From assembly GCA_030066045.1 (NCBI GenBank), contig JASJCJ010000022.1, positions 1 to 53,085 of the forward strand: a stretch of DNA of 53,085 bases, given 5' to 3'. The notes beneath the pieces were generated by a model. It was given only the letters and a program-made list of their open reading frames with translations, did not search any database and was not told the DNA's origin. Both the position numbers and the translations under genes were made by a program. Origin of the DNA: Calothrix sp. MO_167.B12. GTDB taxonomy: Bacteria; Cyanobacteriota; Cyanobacteriia; Cyanobacteriales; Nostocaceae. This document shows, piece after piece, positions 35,223 to 43,413 of this stretch (position 1 is its first letter; every line of letters begins with the position of its first letter).

Positions 35223-35526
35223 AGATTACAGAAGCGATCGCACATCATTATAAATTACCACATACCTAGTTGCGATCGCTCACTGCTTTGAACCCATCCA
35301 TAAAATTTTTAATGCGATGCAAATCTCTATAAACGAAAGCACTACCAACCTGTATCGAACAATTATGCTTTCGTCATTCCAGTTATCAGTTTCCCTATCG
35401 ATAAATCGAGGGAATTGATACCAATTACTGTTTGCTCGCAATCCTCAAGATTATTTCAGTTTCTTGGGCAAGCATTACCCTCTAACTAGGGCTTGCTGCT
35501 CTAGAAACATCAACCTTCAACCCCTC
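35223..35526. other. Intergenic stretch, repeats only
   Basis: Contains two GCGATCGC sites, a TTATCAGTTTCCC/ATCGATAAATCGAGGG repeat (35377-35415) shared with 41753-41803, and an AGGGCTTGCTG fragment at ~35487. No gene seen. Confidence 0.6.
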
Positions 35527-35739
35527 CTAAACTAAACCAGCCTGAGCTAAATCCCGAATCAATGAAACCTTGGAATTCAAGTAGCTATTCATAGTGCTCA
35601 CTTCTTCCCCACTGAGAATAGTCTTACTTTGTAGTTGCCCGAGTAACTGCTGTACTAGTTCCGCATCACCAAACTTGAGAAGAGTACTATTTTGAGTTTC
35701 TTCAATCAAAGACCATAGTTGACGTAGTGTAGAAGAATT
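35527..35739 (-). CDS. Small conserved cyanobacterial protein, function unknown
   Basis: A 70-residue soluble helical protein from ATG 35739 (MNSSTLRQLWSLIEETQ...). It has the composition of a real protein: the middle LLKFGDAELVQQLLGQL, then SGEEVSTMNSYLNSKVSLIRDLAQA. I recall close relatives of this kind widely annotated as hypothetical in filamentous cyanobacteria, often beginning MNS.TLRQLW. A frame extension to 35769 exists, but this ATG is preceded by GGAGGT-like sequence (AGGTTTATCC on the coding strand) and matches the family start. No domain can be named. Confidence 0.7.
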   Translation of the reverse strand, partial: NSSTLRQLWSLIEETQNSTLLKFGDAELVQQLLGQLQSKTILSGEEVSTMNSYLNSKVSLIRDLAQAGLV

Positions 35740-36076
35740 CATCAGGATAAACCTCCAGTGCATTGGCATAGCGGCTCCCCAGGAGCATCGCTCTTTACTT
35801 GAGTTCCCAGGATGATATTCCTAGGCAACACATAATATGATATTAAACCACAATTCTTAAGACAATCTTAAGAATTACAAGGATTGATATAAATTCACAA
35901 AAGTATACAATTGGCTCAACATAGCTTCAACTGCGAAAGATAAATAATCTATGATCCAGAACTAATCAGGAATACAGCGTTTTTTTCTGGGATGGCTGGG
36001 AATATTTTTGCTATCCCCAATTTTGTAGTGATAATTTATTGTGGTTAATATGCCACCTTAGTCGATATTTATCCCG
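35740..36076. other. Intergenic region between divergent genes, no feature recognised
   Basis: 337 bases, AT-rich, with direct and inverted TTCTTAAGA-type motifs near 35850-35875 (TTCTTAAGACAATCTTAAGAA forms a hairpin). Presumably carries promoters for both neighbours. Confidence 0.5.
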
Positions 36077-36727
36077 ATGGATAAATTACATATAAATTCC
36101 TTGATTGAAAACATCCATAAACAGCTACTTCCTCAAATCCACATCGAAAGCATAGATCCCCACAATCCGGTAGAAGTACACCATCTTCCCGAACCTTGGC
36201 AATTACTTGGTCAAGGGAACTATGCTGCGGTGGTATATCATCCCGATTATCCAGATAGAGTAGTAAAAATTTATGCACCTGGAAGACCGGGTTTTGACGA
36301 GGAGTTGGAAGTATATAAACGTTTGGGTTCCCATCCAGCTTTTTCTGAGTGTTTATATGCCCAAGAAAGTTTTCTCGTATTGAAACGTCTTTATGGAAAT
36401 ACCCTTTATGACTGTATGCACTTTGGTATACGTATTCCACCACGGGTGATTCGAGATATTGATGCTGCTTTAGATTATGCCCGCAATCGTGGTCTTTGTC
36501 CCCATGATATCCACGGACGTAATGTGATGATGCACCAAGGTAAAGGACTCGTGGTAGATGTATCAGATTTTCTTCACAAAGAGGGATGTTACAAGTGGAA
36601 TCACTTAAAAATAGCCTACTATTGGCTCTACTTGCCCATATTCTATCCCCTGGGAATAGGAGTACCTTACCCAGTTTTAGATATTGTTCGCAAAACCTAT
36701 CGCCAGCTATCAGCTTGGCGAAAGTAA
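36077..36727 (+). CDS. Minimal atypical protein kinase-like protein
   Basis: A 216-residue kinase-fold protein. It has a glycine-loop-like GQGNYAAVVY (45-54), an ATP-anchoring Lys in VVKIY (Lys64), a helix-C-type Glu in FDEELEVYKRL (75-77), a catalytic loop HDIHGRNVM with Asp144 and a metal-site DVSDF (161-165) in place of DFG. The loop form HDIHGRN resembles Rio/bud32-like or aminoglycoside-kinase-like enzymes more than Hanks kinases. The C-lobe is short and ends in an aromatic/hydrophobic segment (IAYYWLYLPIFYPLGIGVPYPV, about 180-200) that may touch a membrane. ATG start at 36077. Substrate is unknown; it stands alone. Confidence 0.75.
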   Translation: MDKLHINSLIENIHKQLLPQIHIESIDPHNPVEVHHLPEPWQLLGQGNYAAVVYHPDYPDRVVKIYAPGRPGFDEELEVYKRLGSHPAFSECLYAQESFLVLKRLYGNTLYDCMHFGIRIPPRVIRDIDAALDYARNRGLCPHDIHGRNVMMHQGKGLVVDVSDFLHKEGCYKWNHLKIAYYWLYLPIFYPLGIGVPYPVLDIVRKTYRQLSAWRK

Positions 36728-37022
36728 ATAAATAGGAGTAATGGAATTGCTCCTCACCTTCGCTTTTGATTATGTAAAATTTTTTCTGTTTCTTTTCCCC
36801 TCCTTCCTGATTTTTACCTCTTTTTGTTCCTCCTTACTTCTGCTTCCCTCTCCTTAATAAGGAGAGGGATGTCCGACAGGACAGGGTGAGGTTTTATATT
36901 TTATTTCATCTTAAATCTAATAATATTCTGCGTAACTTATTAGTATTTACTATTGTAGGATACTTAATTTATACCCTCATACGAACTACTATCTGTTGTG
37001 TTTGATTGCATCACAAAAATAA

Positions 37023-37475
37023 ATGAACAGAAAATTTTCTGTAGCTTTGCTTCAAATTAAAGGATATCTGAGATCATCCCAAGATTTGGAAAGAGATTTC
37101 AAATCCCAAATTGAGTTCTTAAAAAAAGAATATCCAAATGAGTTTACTACCGAACATCTACACCATATAGCCGCAGCACTGGGTATTGCTGAACCTGAAA
37201 AGCTATGGGAGGAAGTGCTAGAGAGTGATGATAACTCTCAAGCTTATCTCCAAGGTTTAGCAGAGGCAATAGTCGAGGTAGACTGGATCAGTGGCGATGA
37301 GATTGGACAAACCTTGGATGCTGCATATGATGATTTGTCCGCCAATTTAAAGTCTCACTGGGCGGATAGTAAAATTTTCAGAGAAGCTGTAAAGTTTAAA
37401 CTCCGGGAATTAGGATTGGTTGGAGAATTGGCAAAAAGGATAGGACACAAGGGTAGGGGCACGGCATCAGAATGA
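37023..37475 (+). CDS. Hypothetical soluble helical protein
   Basis: A 150-residue acidic protein with mostly helical patterning: DLERDFKSQIEFLKKEYPNEFTTEHLHHIAAALGI at 20-54, WEEVLESDDN at 57-66, and a C-terminal helix FREAVKFKLRELGLVGELAKRIG. No motif or membrane span was recognised. The end (KGRGTASE) is encoded by GGGTAGGGGCACGGCATC, which resembles the dispersed repeats around, so the natural stop may have been altered. ATG start at 37023 in an AT-rich context. It lies alone on the plus strand. Confidence 0.65.
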   Translation: MNRKFSVALLQIKGYLRSSQDLERDFKSQIEFLKKEYPNEFTTEHLHHIAAALGIAEPEKLWEEVLESDDNSQAYLQGLAEAIVEVDWISGDEIGQTLDAAYDDLSANLKSHWADSKIFREAVKFKLRELGLVGELAKRIGHKGRGTASE

Positions 37476-37581
37476 TAATTTTTACACCAAAATCTTGTGG
37501 ATGCCGTGCCCTGACGAAATGTATAGCACTACGCAATTAGGGCGCGGACATTGTTGAATGCAGCAAACCTATGAACAGTAA

Positions 37582-37620
37582 ACTTATTACTTATTACTTA
37601 TTACTTATTACTTATTACTT
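37582..37620. repeat. Heptamer tandem array (TTATTAC)n
   Basis: Five to six perfect copies of ACTTATT in the gap between two convergent genes. Confidence 0.9.
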
Positions 37621-37663
37621 GCGCGTAGTGCCATATGTATAGCAAACATTATTTGAATTGATA

Positions 37664-38662
37664 TTACTTGAGGAAATATTTCCGAGTAATTTTACTGACT
37701 GTACTTTTAAACTTCAATTGTGCTAGCCGAATGTGAGTCAGTTCCCTAATTGGATGAATTTTATTCGTATTACTATCAAAGAAAAGATTTAACTCATCTA
37801 GAATTAATTGTAATTTAGAAATAATACTGGGAGCGCGATATTCTCCTAATAAGGCTTCTGGTAATATTATACTTTGCCAATTATCTAAAACTTTGAAAAT
37901 GCGCTGAATATCAAATTCTTGAGAATATGCGGCAATCTTATAACAATTAAATCCCGGATCTAAATAATCAGAAAGTCCACCATTTATACTAGAAAAAACT
38001 TGACAACCACAAGCCATAGCTTCTAAGGGTTGTAAGCCAAAACCCTCACTCACTCCCCTTTGTGCCCAGTATTCAGCAGAATCATAGAGATAAATTTTTG
38101 CCCGATTGAATAAACCTGGGAGATCATCTATATAAGAATTAACAACAAAGACATTGCAGCGTTGTTGTAACTCTGGAACTAATTGCTCAATTAAATATTC
38201 AGAGGATTTTCTGGCTAAAACTAAAACATCAATATCTCGTTCTTGGTGGTAATTATGAAATTCATCAGAAATTTGATTGGGTAAATAATAAATTAAGGAA
38301 TTGGGTGATTTTTGTCCCCAATATCCCATGGTGTTGCGACTTACCGTAATAATGGGGATGCTTGCTGGCAAACTAAAACCATAGCCTGCTGTATGGGCGT
38401 GATAAACTACATTACAAGACTTCAGCTTGGCAGAGAGCTTAGGAACGTCAAATCCCCAACTAATGACAAAAATCTGATCATCTAGATTTGTTTTCTGGAG
38501 TAAATCATCTAAAAATAGCTTGTCTGGCTCTCGCTGACGATAAGTAACAACATCCGCACTACAAACTTGTTTGGCAAGTTCTAGGGTTTTTAATTCCGCC
38601 CACAATCCACCACAAGCAAATTTACCATCGGTTCCAGGAACTAAGAAATACAGCTTTCTCAT
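37664..38662 (-). CDS. Glycosyltransferase, GT4-like
   Basis: A 332-residue single-polypeptide glycosyltransferase with a GT-B pattern. The clearest signature is SEGFGLQPLEAMACGCQVFSS (about 213-233), the E-x7-E nucleotide-sugar motif, followed by GGLSDYLDPGFNCYKI. The N-terminal half has LYFLVPGTDGKFACGGLW (acceptor-side loop) and VVTYR. No signal peptide is apparent, and the C-terminal helix is basic, as in membrane-associated cell-surface glycan enzymes. Sugar donor and acceptor cannot be read. ATG start at 38662; the DUF2809 gene lies 113 bases upstream on the same strand. Confidence 0.83.
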   Translation of the reverse strand: MRKLYFLVPGTDGKFACGGLWAELKTLELAKQVCSADVVTYRQREPDKLFLDDLLQKTNLDDQIFVISWGFDVPKLSAKLKSCNVVYHAHTAGYGFSLPASIPIITVSRNTMGYWGQKSPNSLIYYLPNQISDEFHNYHQERDIDVLVLARKSSEYLIEQLVPELQQRCNVFVVNSYIDDLPGLFNRAKIYLYDSAEYWAQRGVSEGFGLQPLEAMACGCQVFSSINGGLSDYLDPGFNCYKIAAYSQEFDIQRIFKVLDNWQSIILPEALLGEYRAPSIISKLQLILDELNLFFDSNTNKIHPIRELTHIRLAQLKFKSTVSKITRKYFLK

Positions 38663-38775
38663 AAAATCACTGCCTCAAATCTCCAACTGTAAGTTTAACT
38701 ATTGAACTACGTTCAACTTGATTAGGTGGAGATTATCATCTCTTGGGAGTGATTGAATTATGGTTAGGGATGTTC

Positions 38776-39225
38776 CTACACAGATTTTCTCAGATTGCGA
38801 TCGCATTTTGTCACAAAATAGAAATGTAGCAATCGCACCCACAACCAACCCAGAAAGCTACCAAGGAAGTATGGTGGGAAATCTAACCATGTAAATGAGT
38901 TGCCTAAAATAAGTCTCCCTGGTAAAGTAGAACGAAGCATTTGCAAAAATGGAGTTTGCCATAATTGCAGAAACTCTATGACACAAGTAAATAGACAAAC
39001 TCCCACAGCAATCCATGTTATTGGCTTTTTGGGTATAAACAAAGTAACCAGTAAGATCCAAAATATTTCGTAGGCTAGACTTCCCAAAGCATCATGCAAC
39101 CAAGGTGAACCGAGCCACGAAGAGAATCGAATCCCATATCCCAATGGCACAACCACAACTATGCTAGCTAAGATTGCTATACGATATCGCCACCATTGAA
39201 AATATCTTTTATTGGGGGTACTCAA
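38776..39225 (-). CDS. DUF2809 family membrane protein
   Basis: A 149-residue protein with four hydrophobic segments at about 15-32, 44-62, 68-86 and 116-135. The family pattern is clear: GYGIRFSSW after span 1, HDALGSLAYEIFWILLV, CVIEFLQLWQTPFLQMLRSTLPGRLILGNSFTWLDFPPYFLGSFLGW. The conserved Glu/Gln of IEFLQLWQ and the Arg/Gly of LPGRLILG are present. Function is unknown, though the layout is VanZ-like. ATG start at 39225; possibly cotranscribed with the glycosyltransferase. Confidence 0.8.
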   Translation of the reverse strand: MSTPNKRYFQWWRYRIAILASIVVVVPLGYGIRFSSWLGSPWLHDALGSLAYEIFWILLVTLFIPKKPITWIAVGVCLFTCVIEFLQLWQTPFLQMLRSTLPGRLILGNSFTWLDFPPYFLGSFLGWLWVRLLHFYFVTKCDRNLRKSV

Positions 39226-39799
39226 TGTCGTTTACTCCAACTTCAATCCGCTTCTGATAATTAACTACTATTCACCTAACCAGGAATTTTTGCATTGTTG
39301 GCATTACTGAATCGGTGTTCTAGGATCAGTTTTGCAACCCAATAACAACTGTTCAACTGGATTTGATATTAGAGGCATAGATACATATCACAGCCTCACA
39401 ACCCAAAATTCTGAGAACGTGAGTTGAACTATCCCATAACTGCACGCCACAAAAAATAAATCTTTTGCGATCAAAGCTTAATTTTTGCTTAAATTTACAT
39501 TTTCGGATAATATATGAATTGACTCATAAACATTAACCTTTATCAATAGGAATCTGGTTTGATTCTTGAAATTACTCGTGATGCTAGAGAACTCTTAAAT
39601 CTTAACAGGGAACAGACAGTGTACGCTCGTTTTTTTTAAAATCAAATATGAGTCTTAAAATTATATATTTAAATACAAATAAATGTCTATCATATTATTA
39701 ATTCTTATATCAATTAAAAGCTTCTGCAAAAGTTATTTTGTATTTTGATGAATTTAAATAAAATTAATTGTTGATTTTTAACCTAGGAAAGTAGGTAAA
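39226..39799. other. Intergenic region between divergent genes, no gene
   Basis: 574 AT-rich bases with no open frame of note and none of the dispersed repeats recognised elsewhere. It should carry the promoter of the response-regulator gene, which has GGAAAG-type ribosome-binding sequence just before its ATG. Confidence 0.55.
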
Positions 39800-40225
39800 A
39801 TGACGGCAAATCTACTGAATACATATCGGCGATTATCTTCTCCATCAGCAAAAAAAATATTGCTAGTTGAAGATAATGATGTCAATAGAATGCTGCTGAA
39901 TGATTATCTAACTCACTTGGGATACGAGATTGAATCCTTGTCAGCAGGGAGAAATTTCTTTAAAACTATAATGAAATTTCAACCACATTTAATTCTATTA
40001 GACCTGAAATTACCAGATATTGATGGTTATTCCCTTTTGGAATCAATCAAGCAACAACCTAATTTCTCTTGTATCCCTATTATTGTTGTATCTGCATTTG
40101 CGTTTAAATCTGATCGAGAACACGCTATGAATTTAGGAGCTAGCCAATATCTTGTAAAACCGATAAATCTGATCGATCTCACTGCAGCTATTGAAAAAGA
40201 ATTAACTAAAGTTCATCCATGTTGA
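39800..40225 (+). CDS. Single-domain response regulator (CheY-like receiver)
   Basis: A 141-residue receiver with a 17-residue polar N-terminal extension. Motifs: LLVEDNDVNR (acidic pair), LILLDLKLPDIDG (phospho-Asp), IIVVSAFAF (switch Ser) and YLVKPI (Lys). The VEDNDVNR form is typical of receivers attached to hybrid kinases, so it may have come from one. No histidine kinase is close. ATG start at 39800. The other receiver, at 11.3 kb, is only distantly similar. Confidence 0.9.
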   Translation: MTANLLNTYRRLSSPSAKKILLVEDNDVNRMLLNDYLTHLGYEIESLSAGRNFFKTIMKFQPHLILLDLKLPDIDGYSLLESIKQQPNFSCIPIIVVSAFAFKSDREHAMNLGASQYLVKPINLIDLTAAIEKELTKVHPC

Positions 40226-40914
40226 AAGTTGGAGTTTTTAATTATTATGATGTGTGATGGCGACGATTATGTATAGCCGCAGAGCGGATATACACTACGG
40301 GAAGTAAACTAAAACAAATGTGTATCGTTTTGCCGGCAGGGACTCATATCATGTCCAGTTAAAGACTTATAACTCTTAATAGTTGTTAGTTGTTAGTTGT
40401 TAGTTGATGGTTGACAGCTTAGCTGTGGGAGCCGCATTCAAGATATTTTCATGCTTGATTGTGGGATTTTCCTATGAGGGACTAGCTTGAAAATAGGGAG
40501 TTCGGAGTAGGGGCGCATTGCGTGCGCCCTTGAGGAGTTGGGAACAAAGCATTTTCATGGCTTGATTGTGGGATTTTTCCGTGAGGGACTAGCTTGACAA
40601 TGTAGTTTAAGTAGGTAGGCATAATTAAATGTAAGATAGAAAGAACCTCACCCCCATCCCTCTCCTTATTAAGGAGAGGGATGTTGTCAGACGGGTTGAG
40701 ATTTTGTATTTTATTTTACCCAGTTACTTAGTATATTTGATGATGAAATTAAGTCAATCATAAATGATGCGATCGCAGTTTTCAAACCCTTTTTGCTCTG
40801 AATATATTTAAATACATTACTCTCAGAGATATCACTGAATTAAAAATTCAATATTAATCTGTCCCATTCTTTTTTTAAAATGGTATTCGGAGTAACTGTT
40901 CGCCAATAACTAAA
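40226..40914. repeat. Intergenic repeat cluster
   Basis: No gene in 689 bases. It contains a CTCATATCATGTCCAGTTAA block (40343-40369, inverted copy at 50182-50208), a TTAGTTG heptamer run (40382-40406), a double copy of the dispersed repeat (40435-40600; the GATTGTGGGATTTT..GGGACTAGCTTGA part occurs twice), and a perfect CCCTCTCCTTATTAAGGAG palindrome (~40660-40682) shared with 36846-36870. Confidence 0.75.
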
Positions 40915-41709
40915 ATGCCAACTGCTTATTTGCTAGTATCCCACGGTAGCCGCGATCCACGCCCAGAAATAGCTATGCACCAATTGGCAAGGTTGGTAAA
41001 GAAAAGGGTGCAAAGTAAATTAATTGACAAAAGTCTCCAGCTACATAGGGAAGGAATGGGTGTAGCTGCTGCCACTAAAACTATATGTGATGTATGTATA
41101 GGTACAGCATTTTTAGAGTTGTCTTCCCAGCCTTTACAAGAGCAAATTAGATTGTTTGCTCAATCGGTTGTCAATGGAGGATGTCGCCGTGTGAAGATAT
41201 TACCCCTATTTTTATTACCAGGGGTACATGTCATGGAAGATATTCCTAGGGAAGTAACTCAAGCACAACAGACTTTGGGTGGAGAAATCGAGGTTGATTT
41301 ACAACCATATTTAGGTTCTAACCCCGGTATGAGGTGGTTAATAGCTCAACAGATGGTTGGGATGCAGGTGGATGTATGGATTTTATTAGCTCATGGTAGC
41401 CGTCGTCGTGGAGCTTTACAACAAATTGAAGCGATCGCAACCGATATGGGTATAATTAATGCTTATTGGGCTGTGGCTCCTAGTTTGGAGGAGCGAGTAA
41501 GGGAGTTAGCTGTTAGAGGGCATAGAGATATCGGTATTTTACCATACTTTCTATTTCCCGGCGGCATCACAGATGCGATCGCTCAGTCAATGGAAGGGTT
41601 AAAATTACAATTTCCTGGAGTAAATTTGCATTTAGCTCAAACTTTGGCAGTTAATGCAGATTTAGCCGATTTGATTGGGAATGTAATATTAGATGAAGCC
41701 CACACCTAA
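40915..41709 (+). CDS. Sirohydrochlorin chelatase / CbiX-like two-domain chelatase
   Basis: Inserts Fe2+ or Co2+ into sirohydrochlorin for siroheme or cobalamin synthesis. The 264-residue protein has two homologous class II chelatase halves: LLVSHGSRDPRPE with metal-binding His in residues 8-12 plus ILPLFLLPGVHVMEDIP, and then WILLAHGSRRRGA plus ILPYFLFPGGITDAI. The second half has lost the second metal His (GGITD instead of GVHV), so only the first site may be active. ATG start at 40915. It sits upstream of cobA on the same strand, a pairing normal in cyanobacteria, but separated here by 592 bases of odd sequence. Iron or cobalt specificity cannot be read. Confidence 0.88.
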   Translation: MPTAYLLVSHGSRDPRPEIAMHQLARLVKKRVQSKLIDKSLQLHREGMGVAAATKTICDVCIGTAFLELSSQPLQEQIRLFAQSVVNGGCRRVKILPLFLLPGVHVMEDIPREVTQAQQTLGGEIEVDLQPYLGSNPGMRWLIAQQMVGMQVDVWILLAHGSRRRGALQQIEAIATDMGIINAYWAVAPSLEERVRELAVRGHRDIGILPYFLFPGGITDAIAQSMEGLKLQFPGVNLHLAQTLAVNADLADLIGNVILDEAHT

Positions 41710-41749
41710 AAATACTTGGGAGCATGGTAGCCCCGAAACCGCTATGTCA

Positions 41750-41850
41750 TTTCAGTTATCAGTTATCAGTTACCCCATCGATAAATCGAGGGGCTTGAAA
41801 TAAGGAAAACACTTTTTTCCTTTCCACGGATAAATCCGGGGGCTTGTATC
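41750..41850. repeat. Repeats with ATCGATAAATCGAGGG and GGATAAATCCGGGGG hairpins
   Basis: TTATCAGTTATCAGTTACCC then ATCGATAAATCGAGGGGCTT; the first part recurs at 35377-35415. Precedes the structured region upstream of cobA. Confidence 0.7.
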
Positions 41851-41914
41851 CTTTTATTTTTTGGTCAAGAAATTAAATGAATTGATGTAGCGGTGTTATT
41901 TATATCGGGGTGGA

Positions 41915-42298
41915 AATGCGACACGGGCAGATTTATCTGCTGTGAAGTGATATAATTTTTGCAGGCTTTAAGCCAAAAAGAAATTGCCCATAAGTCCACG
42001 GTTGAAAGTACTGGGATATTGATTGGGTAAAGTATCAGGAAAGTCTTTATACAGGGTTTATCCCAAGGACGGAGCCGTTCTAAATGGAGGTATAGAGACG
42101 TTGATTTAAACTGCGAAACGAGTAAGCAAGTCTGAAAGTCCGAATCCTGGTTGTCGGTAGAGCGGTTCTCCTAAGAGCTAGAAAAGTATAGCCAGATAGC
42201 TGTTCTATGCACATAGAACCGGGTGACAAGCTATATCCAACTTCTAGAACCCGCGTCTATTTATAGCGCGGAGTGGCTCAGAACAACAGAAGGACAAG
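41915..42298 (+). ncRNA. Candidate structured RNA upstream of cobA (HEARO/IscB omega-RNA-like or intron remnant)
   Basis: About 380 bases with no protein but many strong local hairpins: GCAGAT-TT-ATCTGC (about 41928-41941), GGCTTTAAGCC (~41964), GTTCTAT-GCAC-ATAGAAC (42202-42219) and CCGCG-CTAT-ATAG-CGCGG (42251-42271). Its GNRA-poor, purine-rich unpaired segments (GAAAGTCCGAATCC, GCGAAACGAG) look like a large folded RNA rather than spacer. The layout, ending immediately before a gene start, resembles HEARO/omega RNAs of IscB/IsrB elements, or the first domain of a group II intron, but no IscB, IsrB or reverse transcriptase gene is present. No B12-box is visible, so it is not an obvious cobalamin riboswitch. 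Identification is tentative. Confidence 0.42.
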
Positions 42299-42301
42299 TT
42301 T

Positions 42302-43048
42302 TTGGGTAAGGTTTATTTAGTTGGTGCGGGACCTGGAGATCCGGGGTTAATGACTCTTAAGGGGAAGGGATTATTAGAATGTGCAGATGTGGTGATTTAT
42401 GATGCTTTGGTGAGTCCGCCGATTTTGGCAATGATCAATCCCCAAGCAGAAAAGATTGATGCTGGTAAGCGTCGGGGAAGACATTCTCTCATACAGTCGG
42501 AAACTAACCAATTAATGGTTGAGAAGGCTCAAACCCATGCAATTGTGGTGCGCCTGAAGGGGGGCGATCCATTTATTTTTGGTCGTGGGGGAGAAGAAAT
42601 GGAAGCATTAATTACAGCTGGGGTATCAGTGGAAGTTGTGCCGGGAATTACTTCTGGGGTTGCTGCTCCTGCCTATGCAGGTATACCTTTAACCCACCGT
42701 TCTCATAGCTCATCAGTTACTTTTGTTACTGGGCATGAAGCAGTAGGCAAGTATAATCCCGTAGTTGATTGGCAAGCGATCGCCCGTGGTTCCCAAACCA
42801 TTGTCATTTATATGGGTATTCACAACCTGCCGCATATTGTGGAGCAGTTAAGCTCAGCTGGTTTGAGTTTAGATACTCCCATTGCACTGATACGTTGGGG
42901 CACCCAATCCCAACAGGAGGAACTGATTGGTCAGTTGGGAACAATTATCCAGGAGGTGCAAGATAAGGGGTTTGAAGCACCTGCAATCATTGTGATTGGT
43001 GCAGTGGTGAATATGCAGTCTATCCTCGGTGGTTGTCGTCCTGGTTAA
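42302..43048 (+). CDS. cobA: Uroporphyrinogen-III C-methyltransferase
   Basis: SAM-dependent enzyme making precorrin-2 from uroporphyrinogen III, first step to siroheme and cobalamin. Family marks are VYLVGAGPGDPGLMTLKG (residues 4-21), the GGDPFIFGRGGEE stretch (~87-99), VVPGITSGVAAPAYAGIPLTHR (~112-133) and the SAM-site YMGIHNL. At 248 residues it is the single-domain form, without the CysG oxidase domain. The reading frame has no ATG or GTG: after the stop at 42245 the first possible start is TTG 42302, directly before GKVYLVG, so a few N-terminal residues seem to be lost or replaced by the preceding structured sequence. A fused HemD-like domain is absent. Confidence 0.93.
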   Translation: MGKVYLVGAGPGDPGLMTLKGKGLLECADVVIYDALVSPPILAMINPQAEKIDAGKRRGRHSLIQSETNQLMVEKAQTHAIVVRLKGGDPFIFGRGGEEMEALITAGVSVEVVPGITSGVAAPAYAGIPLTHRSHSSSVTFVTGHEAVGKYNPVVDWQAIARGSQTIVIYMGIHNLPHIVEQLSSAGLSLDTPIALIRWGTQSQQEELIGQLGTIIQEVQDKGFEAPAIIVIGAVVNMQSILGGCRPG

Positions 43049-43050
43049 TA

Positions 43051-43217
43051 CTGTAGTGGATTGACACAGCTAAAATAGTGCAATAGATGTAGGTTGGGTT
43101 GAAGAATGTAGGCGCAACAGCGGCTTGGAGCAGAGTAACCCAACACCAGTAAAGCTTTGTTGGGTTTCCCTATCGCTCAACCCAACCTACATTTTTAGGC
43201 GTGTCAGTCCAGTAGTA
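43051..43217. repeat. MITE-like element with nested small repeat
   Basis: Outer arms CTGTAGTGGATTGACAC and GTGTCAGTCCAGTAGTAG and inner arms ATGTAGGTTGGGTTGA / TCAACCCAACCTACAT pair. The segment GGCGCAACAGCGGCTTGGAG (43110-43129) is a small dispersed repeat also found at 11925-11941 and looks inserted in the element. Confidence 0.8.
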
Positions 43218-43413
43218 GTTCATTGCATTAGTTCTGACAAGTAAACAATTGTAGTGGGAGCGTCTCCCTCCCTGTTGTAAGGAAGCGAGCTTTCCGGCTC
43301 GCACTACAATATTTAATATTTGGGATGCTGCCAATATGTGAGATTATTATGATGTGCAGCAAATCACCCATAATTTAGGACATGGTACAGAAATATTAAA
43401 CCTCTTTCTCTCC
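43218..43413. repeat. Copies of two dispersed repeats
   Basis: Bases 43240-43310 carry CAATTGTAGTGGGAGCGTCT, and 43345-43430 carry CAAATCACCCATAATTTAGG, ACATGGT and CCCTACACCC. The second family recurs at 50090-50165. Confidence 0.8.

Noticed and set aside
36069-36443. Minus-strand 124-codon frame across the kinase-like gene
   Set aside because: It is antisense to a protein with clear kinase motifs in the plus frame; a shadow frame.
40343-40369. Possible LexA- or NtcA-type operator in the CATATCATG block
   Set aside because: The whole block is a dispersed repeat (inverted copy at 50182-50208), so palindromy there is not evidence of a regulator site.
41915-42301. Cobalamin riboswitch before cobA
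   Set aside because: Gene context invites it, but I could not find the B12-box or the conserved core words; other RNA identities fit better.
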